Assembly: GCF_900108185.1 (NCBI RefSeq)
Contig: NZ_FNVA01000008.1
Span: 124,001 to 188,000 of the forward strand
Reading direction: 5' to 3'
From: Bryocella elongata
Lineage (GTDB): Bacteria > Acidobacteriota > Terriglobia > Terriglobales > Acidobacteriaceae
Length of the DNA: 64,000 nt
Part shown: piece after piece, positions 26,267 through 35,108 of the stretch
How the letters are laid out: every line of letters begins with the position of its first letter
Numbering within the stretch: position 1 is the first letter of the stretch
Program-made: the position numbers and the translations under genes
The notes under the pieces: generated by a model
The model's database searches: none
What the model was told of the DNA's origin: nothing
What the model saw: the letters and a program-made list of their open reading frames with translations, nothing else

Positions 26267-27715
26267 ATGGTATCGCGGGCGATCAGGGAACAACCCTCCG
26301 AACCTCTGGACGAAGAAGCCGTCGTCGCCGCAGTGGCGGGGCATGACTTCTTTGCGCCTGGAGTTCCCGTGCTGCTCGCGCGCGCGCCGGGACGCCTGGA
26401 TGTGATGGGCGGCAACGTGGACTATACCGGCGGCATGGTGCTGCAGGGGCTGCTCCGCGAATCGGTATGGGCAGCCTGTCAGCGGCGCGGCGATGGCTCG
26501 GTGCGGTTGTTGAATCCCGGCGCAGCAAGCTTTGGCTGGAAGAGGGACTTCGAGCTTCCACTGGCCAGCCTCGAGGATCCAGCGGCTATCGCCGCCCTTT
26601 GTTCCGGTGCGGCAGCCTTCTGGGGACGTTATGTGCTGGGCGCCGTGTGCTTCCTGCTGCGTCACGGAAGCATGGCCGGGAACGTACAGCGAGGTGGGCT
26701 CGATCTCTTCCTCTTGTCCGATCTTCCTCCGAATAAGGGCGTGAGCTCATCGGCGGCGCTGGTGGTGGCTTCACTCCGCGCCATGGCCGCGGCCTGGGAC
26801 ATCCCACTCGACGGTGTAGCGCTCGCGACGGCAGCCCAATGGGTGGAGAACGTGGTCGCCGGCGCGGCCTGCGGCATCATGGATCAGGCCGCCATCGTGC
26901 TTGGACGGGAGGATCATCTTCTGCCCATCCTCTGTCAGCCGTGCCTTCCATCGCCGCCTCTCAAGCTGCCTCCCGGGGTGTGTCTTTGGGGGTTGGACTC
27001 GATGACTCCACGCTCCACCACGGGTCACGCGTACGAACGCGCCAGGGCTGCAGCCTTCATGGGGTATCGCATCCTCTGCGCGAACGAGGGGCTGGATGTC
27101 GTGCACGAGGAAGGCTCAGCGATTCCTCGCTGGACGGATGTGCGGTGGAACGGTTATCTCTCCAACCTCGCGGTATCGGAGTTCCGCTCGCGTCATGAAC
27201 GCACGTTGCCAGAGTCGATGCGCGGCAGTGATTTCCTCGCCGGCTACCGGGAGCATGTCGACCCATTCACGCAGATCGATCCCGATGCCGAGTATCCGGT
27301 GCGCGCTGCGGTGCGCTATGCCGTCGAGGAAAATCTGCGCGTCCAACGGGTACACGCCCTATTGGGGTCATATCGCGAGAGCGACGCAGAGAGCACACTG
27401 CGTCAGCTGGGTGAGATCTTCCTTCAGTCGCACCATGCCTATGCCGAGTGTGGACTCGGCGCTGAGGCATGCGACGAGTTGGTGCGGCGCGCGCTGCAGG
27501 CTGGACTGCCGGGAGCGAAGATGACAGGCGGCGGTGCGGGCGGTGTGGTCGTACTGTTGGGCCGGCCGGAGGACCGCGAGAAAGCCCTGGGGATCGCCGA
27601 GCTCTGGAGCCGCGAACATGGGGCCGACGCATCCTTCTTCCGCGGCAGTTCGGATGGTGTCGATGCCTTTGGCACCCGCATTCTGCGGATGGAGCTGGCC
27701 GGGGCCGCATGCTAG
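26267..27715 (+). CDS. GHMP-family sugar kinase, L-arabinokinase-like
   Basis: 482-residue GHMP kinase. Motif 1 reads ARAPGRLDVMGGNVDYTGG, which matches by eye the plant L-arabinokinase form (RAPGRLDVMGGxADYSG) better than galactokinase (PGRVNLIGEHTDY). Motif 2 is LPPNKGVSSSAALVVASL and motif 3 GLPGAKMTGGGAGGVVVLLG. Expected reaction: ATP-dependent anomeric phosphorylation of L-arabinose, galactose or a similar sugar. It lies between a DeoR regulator and an EamA transporter (7 nt overlap with the latter), so a small sugar-salvage operon is inferred. Substrate not provable from sequence. Confidence 0.85.
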   Translation: MVSRAIREQPSEPLDEEAVVAAVAGHDFFAPGVPVLLARAPGRLDVMGGNVDYTGGMVLQGLLRESVWAACQRRGDGSVRLLNPGAASFGWKRDFELPLASLEDPAAIAALCSGAAAFWGRYVLGAVCFLLRHGSMAGNVQRGGLDLFLLSDLPPNKGVSSSAALVVASLRAMAAAWDIPLDGVALATAAQWVENVVAGAACGIMDQAAIVLGREDHLLPILCQPCLPSPPLKLPPGVCLWGLDSMTPRSTTGHAYERARAAAFMGYRILCANEGLDVVHEEGSAIPRWTDVRWNGYLSNLAVSEFRSRHERTLPESMRGSDFLAGYREHVDPFTQIDPDAEYPVRAAVRYAVEENLRVQRVHALLGSYRESDAESTLRQLGEIFLQSHHAYAECGLGAEACDELVRRALQAGLPGAKMTGGGAGGVVVLLGRPEDREKALGIAELWSREHGADASFFRGSSDGVDAFGTRILRMELAGAAC

Positions 27716-28638
27716 CGCTGCGTCTGGAACGCAGATGTTCCGCGCCGGCAATCCTGCTGTTGATGGCGGCGAACCTGCTATGGGCCGGGCAAGGCGTCGC
27801 CGTGAAGCTGCTCGTCGGTGGCCCCGGGCCACTGACGATCGCACTGGCGCCGCTCTACTGCATTACGGTCGTCGCCCTGATCGCGCTCTCGCTGCGAGGT
27901 GGATTCGCAGCGAGGCTTCGCGCGGCCTGCACACACTGGCGCGAGTTCGTCCTCGCGGGCATCGCGGGCCAGCTGATGGCACAGGTCGGCATGACGCTGG
28001 GCGTGACCTGGTCGACTGCCTCCAATGGCGCGATCCTTAGCCTCCTCATTCCCATCTTCGGCGCGGTGATCGCCGTGTGGCTGCTGCAGGAGCGGCTCAC
28101 ATCGTTGCGGCTTGGTGCGTTACTCCTCGGCTTCGCCGGGGTGTTCCTGCTCTCCCCGCTGCATCGCGCAACGGGCGCCGGGATGCCGGTGCATGAACTC
28201 GCGGGGAACTGCCTGATCGCGATAGGCTGCTTTGGATCAGCCTTCTACAACGTCTATTCCAAGCGATTGCTGGAGTCCTTCACAGGGATCGAAACCCTAT
28301 TCTTCAGCTACCTTGCTACCACCCTCTTCAGCCTTCCCTTGCTGTTTGCCCTGGAGCCGCACTGCCTGCAGGCTCTGGCGCACCTGACCTTGCGGCAGTG
28401 GGGAGCTTTTGGCTATCTGGCGATCTTTCTGTATGGAGTCTCCATGGTGCTGTTCCTGCGCGCGCTGGGCTCGGTCGATGTGATCGTAGCTTCGGCATCG
28501 CTCTATCTGGTCCCTCTGTTCGGCGTGGCGCTCGCATTTTGCGTGCTCGGCGAGCGACTTGCGCCGCGCGTCCTGGTGGGCTCGGTAATCGTGCTCCTGG
28601 CCACGGTGATGATCTTCCGCTACGACTACGCGGTATAG
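27709..28638 (+). CDS. EamA/DMT-family transporter
   Basis: 309-residue membrane protein with about ten hydrophobic helices in two EamA repeats (first about 15-145, LLLMAANLLWAGQGVAVKLL; second about 170-305, GSVDVIVASASLYLVPLFGVALAF). The ATG at 27709 overlaps the kinase stop by 7 nt. Family members export metabolites such as amino acids or sugars; direction and substrate here are unknown. Confidence 0.88.
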   Translation: MLALRLERRCSAPAILLLMAANLLWAGQGVAVKLLVGGPGPLTIALAPLYCITVVALIALSLRGGFAARLRAACTHWREFVLAGIAGQLMAQVGMTLGVTWSTASNGAILSLLIPIFGAVIAVWLLQERLTSLRLGALLLGFAGVFLLSPLHRATGAGMPVHELAGNCLIAIGCFGSAFYNVYSKRLLESFTGIETLFFSYLATTLFSLPLLFALEPHCLQALAHLTLRQWGAFGYLAIFLYGVSMVLFLRALGSVDVIVASASLYLVPLFGVALAFCVLGERLAPRVLVGSVIVLLATVMIFRYDYAV

Positions 28639-28793
28639 CCGGAGAGACCCGGGAGCAGGCTTCCGGAGGGCGGAAATTGTTAATATTGAACATTTCCCCT
28701 CCCGCAGGAACGGAATGGGATTATCTTCCTGTTTTGTGGGTATCGCGTTTGCCTGGCTCTGCAGCAGCGAAGTTGGCGTCGGGGAGTACTGTT

Positions 28794-29225
28794 TTGAATG
28801 TGAACTATTTTCTTCTGGAGCGTGGGGAGTTTGTGATCTCCACCAATCCTGAGCGTCTCGATCCCCAGGCTGTCTTCGGCTTCCTGGCTGAGACCAGATG
28901 GTGGGCCGACCTGACCGAAGAGAGACTGCAACGAGCCTTGCGGCACTCGTTATGCTTCTCCCTCCTGGAGGGCGACCAACAGATCGGCGTGGCACGAGTC
29001 ATCACCGATTACGTGACCTACGCTTACCTGTGCGATGTCTTCATCGTGGAACGCCGCCGGGGCCAGGGGCTGGGCGGCTGGCTGATCCGCTCGGTGCTTG
29101 AGCATCCGGATCTCGTGCCGCTAAAGCGCGTCGCGCTGATCACCCACGACGCACAGAGCTTTTACCGCGGACTGGACTTCCAAACGCTCTCGCATCCCGA
29201 CTGGTACATGGAGCGGCTGCGGTAA
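28794..29225 (+). CDS. GNAT-family N-acetyltransferase
   Basis: 143-residue GNAT enzyme. The acetyl-CoA-binding motif is IVERRRGQGLGGWLIRSVL (R/QxxGxG/A form RRGQGLG). Start taken as TTG 28794 because GGGGAG lies 7 nt upstream; no in-frame ATG fits. The protein resembles the YitI/ypeA-like small GNATs (ARVITDYVTYAYLCDVFV-type core). Acceptor unknown. Confidence 0.83.
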   Translation: MNVNYFLLERGEFVISTNPERLDPQAVFGFLAETRWWADLTEERLQRALRHSLCFSLLEGDQQIGVARVITDYVTYAYLCDVFIVERRRGQGLGGWLIRSVLEHPDLVPLKRVALITHDAQSFYRGLDFQTLSHPDWYMERLR

Positions 29226-29316
29226 AAGGTCGGCAAGATACCGCCTCCGATGCCAACTGCTTCCGTTGGTCCGCGCGACTGCGAAGGGACGAATCCGAAC
29301 TTTTCGGACTTGGAAA

Positions 29317-29393
29317 TGGTAGGCGAGGCAGGTCTCGAACCTGCAACCCCCGACTTAGAAGGTCGGTGCTCTATCCAGTTGAGCTACTCGCCC
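29317..29393 (-). tRNA. tRNA-Arg (anticodon UCU)
   Basis: Full cloverleaf on the minus strand: acceptor GGGCGAG/CTCGCCT, D stem GCTC/GAGC, anticodon stem CCGAC/GTCGG with loop CTTCTAA (anticodon TCT), T stem GCAGG/CCTGC with TTCGAGA loop, and an encoded CCA end (plus-strand TGG at 29317-29319). Confidence 0.97.
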
Positions 29394-29423
29394 GTGGTGT
29401 GCGGGCTGGGTCTGGCCGTCCGG

Positions 29424-30074
29424 TCAGTCGGTATCGGCGTGTCCCATCACCGCATCGATTGTAGCGGAGCCGCGAGCCGGTTCGAGCTCCCGGTTCCTCA
29501 GGAGCTTCACGACGTCGTCCAGCGCGGCCTCCCAGCGCCGCACGGCGGTCTCCTCGTCAGGCCCGATTGCGACGACGTAGACCGAAAAAGCAAAGCCTTC
29601 GAGCGTCGCAGAAAAGTCCAGCATCGCGGGGCGCATGACGCACTCCAGCTTGGCGTCATCGTGCTCCAGGCGGGCTCCGCGCCTGACGATGCGGTCCAGC
29701 TTTTCCTGGTGCTGGTGTGCGGAAGCGAAGATCGAGCGCTCGCGGAAGACAAGGTCGATATACGAGCCGAAGCCAAACGCGGACTCTTCCGGTGCGCGTG
29801 CCGCTTCAAGACCTAATGTTGCGAGCTCCTCTGAGTGGGTTTCCCAGGTCATCGACCAGGTATCGCACTTGGCCGTCAGAAACGGGGATCGCTGCGCGTT
29901 GAGCGAGCGAAGTGCACGGCCCAGCGCCGGCGCGTGCTCCGCTTCGCCAATCTCTGCGAGCTCGTACGGGTCAGCACGAAGGTCGACGAAGTGCGCTCCC
30001 GTGGCGGGGTCGTTCCACGGCACGACCAGCATGGGTGCGTCGGCGCCGCATTCCGCATTCCACTCTGCAAGCAT
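29424..30074 (-). CDS. Conserved-looking hypothetical protein
   Basis: About 216 residues, no family recognised. Balanced composition, no signal peptide and no membrane helix suggest a soluble cytoplasmic protein. Start taken as ATG 30074 with GGAATGAG upstream; the open frame continues to 30215 but that part looks non-coding. Its C-terminal half (ECVMRPAMLDFSATLEGFAFSVYVVAIGPDEETAVRRWEAAL) has the alternation of a small alpha/beta domain. It lies 30 bp downstream of the end of tRNA-Arg in the plus orientation. Confidence 0.6.
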   Translation of the reverse strand: MLAEWNAECGADAPMLVVPWNDPATGAHFVDLRADPYELAEIGEAEHAPALGRALRSLNAQRSPFLTAKCDTWSMTWETHSEELATLGLEAARAPEESAFGFGSYIDLVFRERSIFASAHQHQEKLDRIVRRGARLEHDDAKLECVMRPAMLDFSATLEGFAFSVYVVAIGPDEETAVRRWEAALDDVVKLLRNRELEPARGSATIDAVMGHADTD

Positions 30075-30741
30075 CTCATTCCAGCATACGGGACGGTAGC
30101 CGCTCTCGATTCGCAACTTGCTGGAAAAGCATGCGATGCGGCATGACGTCCCTCGCGAAGATGGCTCTGCCGGTGCCGCGAAGCGTTCTAAGTTGTCAGG
30201 GGCCACATAGGTCAAACTTCGTCGCGAGAGGAGGGCGTTCGTTCATCGAACAGGTTTTTCAATTGTGTCGTTTCTGTCGACACTCGAGAGCCATGTTGGC
30301 TCGGAAGCGTTTCATCCCGCGCACGATGCGTGATTCATTTCAGTGTGGGGAGCACGAGGGGCGTTGCTTGTCGTACCAAAATGGTACGCCCGTGTCTTTC
30401 CATGAGACATGAGCGGTGATCGCACAGGGAGCGGCGTGCAACGTCTGGCTATCAACGCGCAAACGCACCTGAGAGTCGTGTGTCGAGTGAACAGAGTCAT
30501 GTGACGTCCGTCACACGCGCGTCATTTGCTGTCAGTGCGAACCGCGGGTATAAGTCTTTATACTTCAATTGGTTATGCTGTTTTCCATGATGGAACGGAA
30601 GGCAAAGTTAAAATCATTCAGACGTTCACATCTGTCGCAATATTTCATCGTCGAGCATCATAAGTCGTAGGTACCGGCCCGTGTCTGTGTGGTCCCGCGT
30701 CATATATCTCGGGGCCAAAACCTCAAGCCGATTCATGCAGC
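30075..30741. promoter_or_regulatory. Long divergent intergenic region with three perfect palindromes
   Basis: 667 bp with no supported gene. CGTACCA-AAA-TGGTACG at 30372-30388, a perfect CRP-type TGTGA-N6-TCACA at 30500-30515, and GTATAA-GTCT-TTATAC at 30548-30563. Nearer the lipoprotein gene it is comparatively AT-rich. The CRP-type site is 227 bp before the lipoprotein ATG. Confidence 0.6.
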
Positions 30742-32145
30742 ATGAACGACGCTGCGTGCAATCCGACCCCTTTCTCTTTCGCTAAAACGATGCTCTTCCT
30801 TGTGTGTGCAGTTGCAGCTCTGTCGGGTTGTGGCGCTGACCGCTTCGTCTCGGCAGCGAGCGTCACGTCTTCGTCTTCCAGTGCTTCTTCTTCCGCCTCC
30901 TCATCATCGTCTTCGTCCTCGTCCTCGTCCTCGTCCTCGTCGTCGAGCTCCCCCACTACCGTCACGTCGAGTGCTCCGTCGATCGTGGCTTCGTCGACGA
31001 ATGGCTATATGATCACCGCCGGCGGCACGTATAGCGGTACGTTCAGCAGCGATGATCCCAACGTCCCAGCTGTCTCGATCCTGACGACGGCTCCAGTGAT
31101 TCTGGAGAACGCCACGCTCAGCAGCCGCGGCGACCTGATCCACATTCTGTCCGCCGGCATCCACGTCGGCAGCAATGTGACGATCCGGAACGTCACCGGA
31201 ACAGCTCTTGATCCTGGGGTTGCAGGCTTGCATCGTGGTGCGTTCGTTCGCGATGAAGAGGTCAACACGCTTTCGGTGACGAACTGCACCATGACCGGCG
31301 TGAGCTTCGGAATCTACGTCGCGCCGATCGCTTCAGCTGGTCAGATCACGCTTGATAACAACATGGCCTTCAACATGGAAGACAGGCCGAGCGACGGCAA
31401 TGGCAACCTGGTCGCTTCGCGCGAGATGAAAGGACATTTCATTCAGCTGAACGAGGTCCCGCTGACAAAGGGAGCGGACATCGGTTGGAACCAGGTGATC
31501 GATACACCGGGTGAAGCTTCCGTGGAAGACATCATCGATATCGCTCAGAGCCAGGGAACGGCAGCGAATCCCATCAACATCCACGACAACTATCTTGAAG
31601 GTGCGTTCTCCACGGGCACCAGCGGCTATGACTACACCGGCGGAGGCATCATGAATGAGGGCATCGATCCCAGCTTTGCGCTCACGAACGCCTTCGTCAC
31701 GATCACAAACAATGTTGTGGTGCATACCGCCAATTACGGGATCGGTCTGGCCTATGGGCACGACATCACCGAGACAAATAACCGCGTGGTGTCATGTGGC
31801 GTCGACAGCAATGGTGTCTGGTATGAGGGGCTCAGCGGCATCGCCTTTGGCATCGCGAACTTCACGTCGCCGTATTTCTATAACAATCACATCAGTGGCG
31901 CGACCGGGGGCCTGGTGCGGCCGGCGACCGTCGGGGGAGCACCTCTGGGTGCCGACTACTGGGCACCTTCGTTGAGCACAGCGAACAACAACACCATGAC
32001 GGGTTCAGCCTTCGATGACCCATGCTGGACGAGCCCCACGACGGTTTCGAACCAGGCGGAGATTGTTGAGCGGACGAAGTGGAATGCCAAGGTGCTCCAG
32101 GCCCAGCAGGTCCTCGGCGACACGCATACGCAACAGGTCCAGTAG
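30742..32145 (+). CDS. Lipoprotein with poly-serine linker and right-handed beta-helix domain
   Basis: 467 residues. An N-terminal signal with lipobox LSGC (AVAALSGCGAD) marks a lipoprotein. A roughly 30-residue serine-rich tract (about 43-70), encoded largely by repeated TCG/TCC codons near 30870-30950, links it to an Asn-rich parallel beta-helix region (repeats such as TIRNVTGTALD, ITLDNNMAFNM, INIHDNYLEG, ITNNVVVHTANYGIGL) of the pectate-lyase-like/NosD kind. Catalytic residues of a particular polysaccharide lyase are not evident. Probably a surface-exposed glycan-binding or -degrading protein. An internal ATG at 30790 is a possible alternative start. Confidence 0.8.
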   Translation: MNDAACNPTPFSFAKTMLFLVCAVAALSGCGADRFVSAASVTSSSSSASSSASSSSSSSSSSSSSSSSSSPTTVTSSAPSIVASSTNGYMITAGGTYSGTFSSDDPNVPAVSILTTAPVILENATLSSRGDLIHILSAGIHVGSNVTIRNVTGTALDPGVAGLHRGAFVRDEEVNTLSVTNCTMTGVSFGIYVAPIASAGQITLDNNMAFNMEDRPSDGNGNLVASREMKGHFIQLNEVPLTKGADIGWNQVIDTPGEASVEDIIDIAQSQGTAANPINIHDNYLEGAFSTGTSGYDYTGGGIMNEGIDPSFALTNAFVTITNNVVVHTANYGIGLAYGHDITETNNRVVSCGVDSNGVWYEGLSGIAFGIANFTSPYFYNNHISGATGGLVRPATVGGAPLGADYWAPSLSTANNNTMTGSAFDDPCWTSPTTVSNQAEIVERTKWNAKVLQAQQVLGDTHTQQVQ

Positions 32146-32193
32146 AAACGACGGGCTGTCCACTCACTTGCCCAAGGCGCATTCGCACCCGCG

Positions 32194-34011
32194 TCAGTGA
32201 ATCGGAACCAGGACGTACGCGTGCCGGTTGAAGTCAGGAGCGATCACGACTGCGTCGGCGGGCACGCCATCGATCCTGGCTGTCATCTCGCGGGCGGGGC
32301 CTGCCGTGGGCTGTGAGTTCTCGCGTGGGTTCAGCTGATAGGCCATGTGGAAGCCCTCACTTGTTCGTTCGATGGGATCGGGCGGAAGGCCGGGCACTTC
32401 GAAGAACTGGTGCCCTCCGCATCCCGTGATCGAGGAGTGGATCACGAGTGTGTCTGTGCCCTGGCGTGACGCGTCGATGGACAGCTGTACGGGGCTCGGG
32501 GCATCTTCGGGCATGTACCAGCAGCTCGTGGAGAGGTCGTTCACGCGAATCACCTGAACGTCCTGCCCCAGGGCACGGCGGAAGGCCTCGGAGTTGTTTT
32601 CTCCTCCAGCGACATCATCCACGACAAAGACCGGGTGGCCGTGCGCGGACTTCAGCGCAGAAAGGAAGCTCGCTTCCAGCTGCCCAAGCCGGTGATAGAC
32701 CGCGACGCCGTGGGTCGCATCGCTGAGCATCAACACCAGACCGTAGGTACCGACGCCAGCCAGATAGCCCCATGCAAAGACGCGCCGCAGCACTTGAGGG
32801 CGGGACGCGATCACCGTCGCGGCTGTAAGAATCAGCAGCGGAAAGGTGCCGGCGCCATAGCGCGGAGGTGATGCGAAGCGCAGAGGAAAGACGAGGCTCG
32901 CGATCGTCAGCGCGATAAGCGTCCACTGCACGGAGCGAGGCGAGAGAGTTGACGGCCAGAGCTTCGCGACAGACTCTCGTGCCGAGAGCTCGTGGTCGGA
33001 GGTCAACCGCCGGATCGCGTATCGCAGGATGGTGCCAGCCACGAACGCCCAGAAGATGAGATTGAAGGCGCTGCCGAACCAGCTGAAGGTCTGTACGATT
33101 CGATCGTTGTATTGGAACGAGTCCGTCATGAGGCCAAACGGCCAACGGCTTAGCCTCGCCACCACAAAGCCAAGGGGGCCCGACGTCAGCTTTGCCGCCA
33201 CCATGGCTATGATCCCGCTCTGATGGCCTGACACAATCGACGGCGTGCTGTGGATGATAGCGGCGGTCTTATCTCCCTTGACGATGCCCTGCAGCCCAAA
33301 GGCGTGCACCCGAAGCCCCAGGAGGGTGGCGAGCGGAAGAAGGTAGGCCATGCCACCGAGCAGCCGCGCCCTCCTGGAGCGATCCGCCGTCAGGAAGAAC
33401 AGCAACGCCATGCCGATGGAGAGTGGCCACGCCGTCTCCTTCGTGCCGACGGCGAGTGCGATCAGAATCCATGCCGCGACGTAACGCCGCTGCAGGAAGA
33501 ACAGCGTTGCGGCGAGCATCCAGAACGCCGCCATGGGATCCGGAGCAAAGGTGGCCTGGAAGCGCTCCTGCTCAAGGTTTGCGGGCGACAGGAAGACCAA
33601 CGCGGCACACAGGTGGCAGAGCCCGAGCGGAAGCTCGAGGATCTCAGCTGCAATGTAGAAGACGATGCCGCAGAGGCCCGCCATGCAGAGATACGTCCCG
33701 ATGAGGTACGCGGCAAAGTTCGACCCGAAGATGCGCGACCAGAAGTAGTAGTCCATCGCCACGACCGGCCGGATGAAGTCACGCGAGAGACCCGTCCATT
33801 CTGTGTACGTCGTCGCGTAACGGTTCACGGGACCAAGGAACCAGTCGGCGGGATGAGGGTGATACATCGCCGTGGTGTTGGCGATCTCCGCGTACTCTGG
33901 CTCCACGTAATATGGGCGGACACAAGTCTGCCAGAAGGCCATCAAGGCAACGAACACAATTGCAAACCACAGCAGTGCGATTCGCTTGTTGCGTCGCCCC
34001 GAAGGTCTCAT
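32194..34011 (-). CDS. Multi-pass membrane protein, GT-C glycosyltransferase-like
   Basis: 605-residue integral membrane protein with about ten helices, first at LLWFAIVFVALMAFW, then a loop with acidic residues (YYVEPEYAEIANTTAMY) in the position of the GT-C catalytic loop. The last 160 residues form a soluble domain (VFVVDDVAGGENNSEAFRRAL). GT39-like proteins transfer sugars from lipid carriers. The ATG at 34011 overlaps the hydrolase stop by 4 bp (ATGA), giving a DUF72-hydrolase-membrane protein operon. Function is inferred from topology only. Confidence 0.72.
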   Translation of the reverse strand: MRPSGRRNKRIALLWFAIVFVALMAFWQTCVRPYYVEPEYAEIANTTAMYHPHPADWFLGPVNRYATTYTEWTGLSRDFIRPVVAMDYYFWSRIFGSNFAAYLIGTYLCMAGLCGIVFYIAAEILELPLGLCHLCAALVFLSPANLEQERFQATFAPDPMAAFWMLAATLFFLQRRYVAAWILIALAVGTKETAWPLSIGMALLFFLTADRSRRARLLGGMAYLLPLATLLGLRVHAFGLQGIVKGDKTAAIIHSTPSIVSGHQSGIIAMVAAKLTSGPLGFVVARLSRWPFGLMTDSFQYNDRIVQTFSWFGSAFNLIFWAFVAGTILRYAIRRLTSDHELSARESVAKLWPSTLSPRSVQWTLIALTIASLVFPLRFASPPRYGAGTFPLLILTAATVIASRPQVLRRVFAWGYLAGVGTYGLVLMLSDATHGVAVYHRLGQLEASFLSALKSAHGHPVFVVDDVAGGENNSEAFRRALGQDVQVIRVNDLSTSCWYMPEDAPSPVQLSIDASRQGTDTLVIHSSITGCGGHQFFEVPGLPPDPIERTSEGFHMAYQLNPRENSQPTAGPAREMTARIDGVPADAVVIAPDFNRHAYVLVPIH

Positions 34012-35108
34012 CTCTGGGAACCTGCGTGCTCGAGCACGAAGCGGAGGGCCTGGTGTTCGGCCCAATAGCCGTCGTAGTCGTTGCTCGCATCCGGCTCCGC
34101 GAGGAACGCGCAGTGTCCGCCATGCTCTGTCTCGATCAGCGTGATGTTTGGGTTGTCTTCGATCTTCGCGCGCGTCTCTGCGGTAAATCGGATGAAGGGA
34201 TCGTCGGTCGCGTGCAGGATCAACGTGGGCACTGCAATGCGGTCGAGCACACGCGCGGCTGCTGCGCGGTAGTAGTAGTCGTCGGCGTTACGGAAGCCCG
34301 AGTAGAGCGCTGTGATGTACTCATCGAAGTCCCGAATGGAGTGCACGTTCAATGCAAGTCTAGGATCGAAGACGCGCGGGAAGAGCATGCTCTTGCGGCG
34401 GAAGCGCTTGAGCAGCGCTCGCAGGAACTTCTGCTCGTAGAGACGATTCGAAAGCGAATGTAACGCGTCGGCGGACTCCTTGAGATCCACCGCGGGAGAG
34501 ACGCCGACGATGGCGTGGAGCTCCTTTGGTGCGTCCGCCCCCAGATCGCCAGCCAGTTTCAACACGAGGTTGCCGCCCATCGAATAGCCGATCAGCGACA
34601 TCGAGGAAAGCTGCTCCCGCCTGAGGTAGTAGCGCATCACGTGATCGACGTCGCTCGATAGCCCGGAGTGGTAGAGCGTGGGCGTGCGGCGAGCCATCTC
34701 GTAGTCCCGGCCGCCGCAGTTGCGCATGTTCATGGCCACGATGTTGCAGCCCGCGCGCCACAGCTTATCGGCATTGCCCAGCACGTACTGCGAGCGCGAC
34801 GAGCCTTCGAGCCCATGGAGAATGATGGCCGTGGGACGGTCGCGGCGGATGCTCTCCGGCTGCCAGAAGCACTCGCACAGCACCTGGCTGGAGATCTGCG
34901 AACCGTGCGCGGGCGAGACCTCGACGAGCTCCGACGTGGCCGCAGGAAGCCCCTCATGCTGCCGCGGGAGGAAGTTGCCCACGATGGTCTGGAGGTGGCC
35001 GTTCGCGAGCCACCGTCGCGGACGGAAGCCTGCCGCTGCGTCGTCGCCCACGATAGGAGAGTCCTGATGATCCGGAAGCTGCGGCAGCTCGGAGACGTGC
35101 GCGGTCAT
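34008..35108 (-). CDS. YheT-like alpha/beta hydrolase
   Basis: 366-residue alpha/beta hydrolase. Nucleophile elbow GYSMGGN, oxyanion region ILHGLEGSSRSQYV, acid in ILHATDDPF and catalytic His in ETEHGGHCAFL; the N-terminal RRWLANGHLQTIVGNFLPR is typical of the YheT/ABHD1-3 group. Expected to be an esterase or lipase of unknown substrate. Start ATGA overlaps the DUF72 stop. Confidence 0.9.
   Translation of the reverse strand: MTAHVSELPQLPDHQDSPIVGDDAAAGFRPRRWLANGHLQTIVGNFLPRQHEGLPAATSELVEVSPAHGSQISSQVLCECFWQPESIRRDRPTAIILHGLEGSSRSQYVLGNADKLWRAGCNIVAMNMRNCGGRDYEMARRTPTLYHSGLSSDVDHVMRYYLRREQLSSMSLIGYSMGGNLVLKLAGDLGADAPKELHAIVGVSPAVDLKESADALHSLSNRLYEQKFLRALLKRFRRKSMLFPRVFDPRLALNVHSIRDFDEYITALYSGFRNADDYYYRAAAARVLDRIAVPTLILHATDDPFIRFTAETRAKIEDNPNITLIETEHGGHCAFLAEPDASNDYDGYWAEHQALRFVLEHAGSQR

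Noticed and set aside
30870-30950. Tandem TCG/TCC repeat as a CRISPR array
   Set aside because: No spacer-repeat structure; it is a codon repeat for serine.
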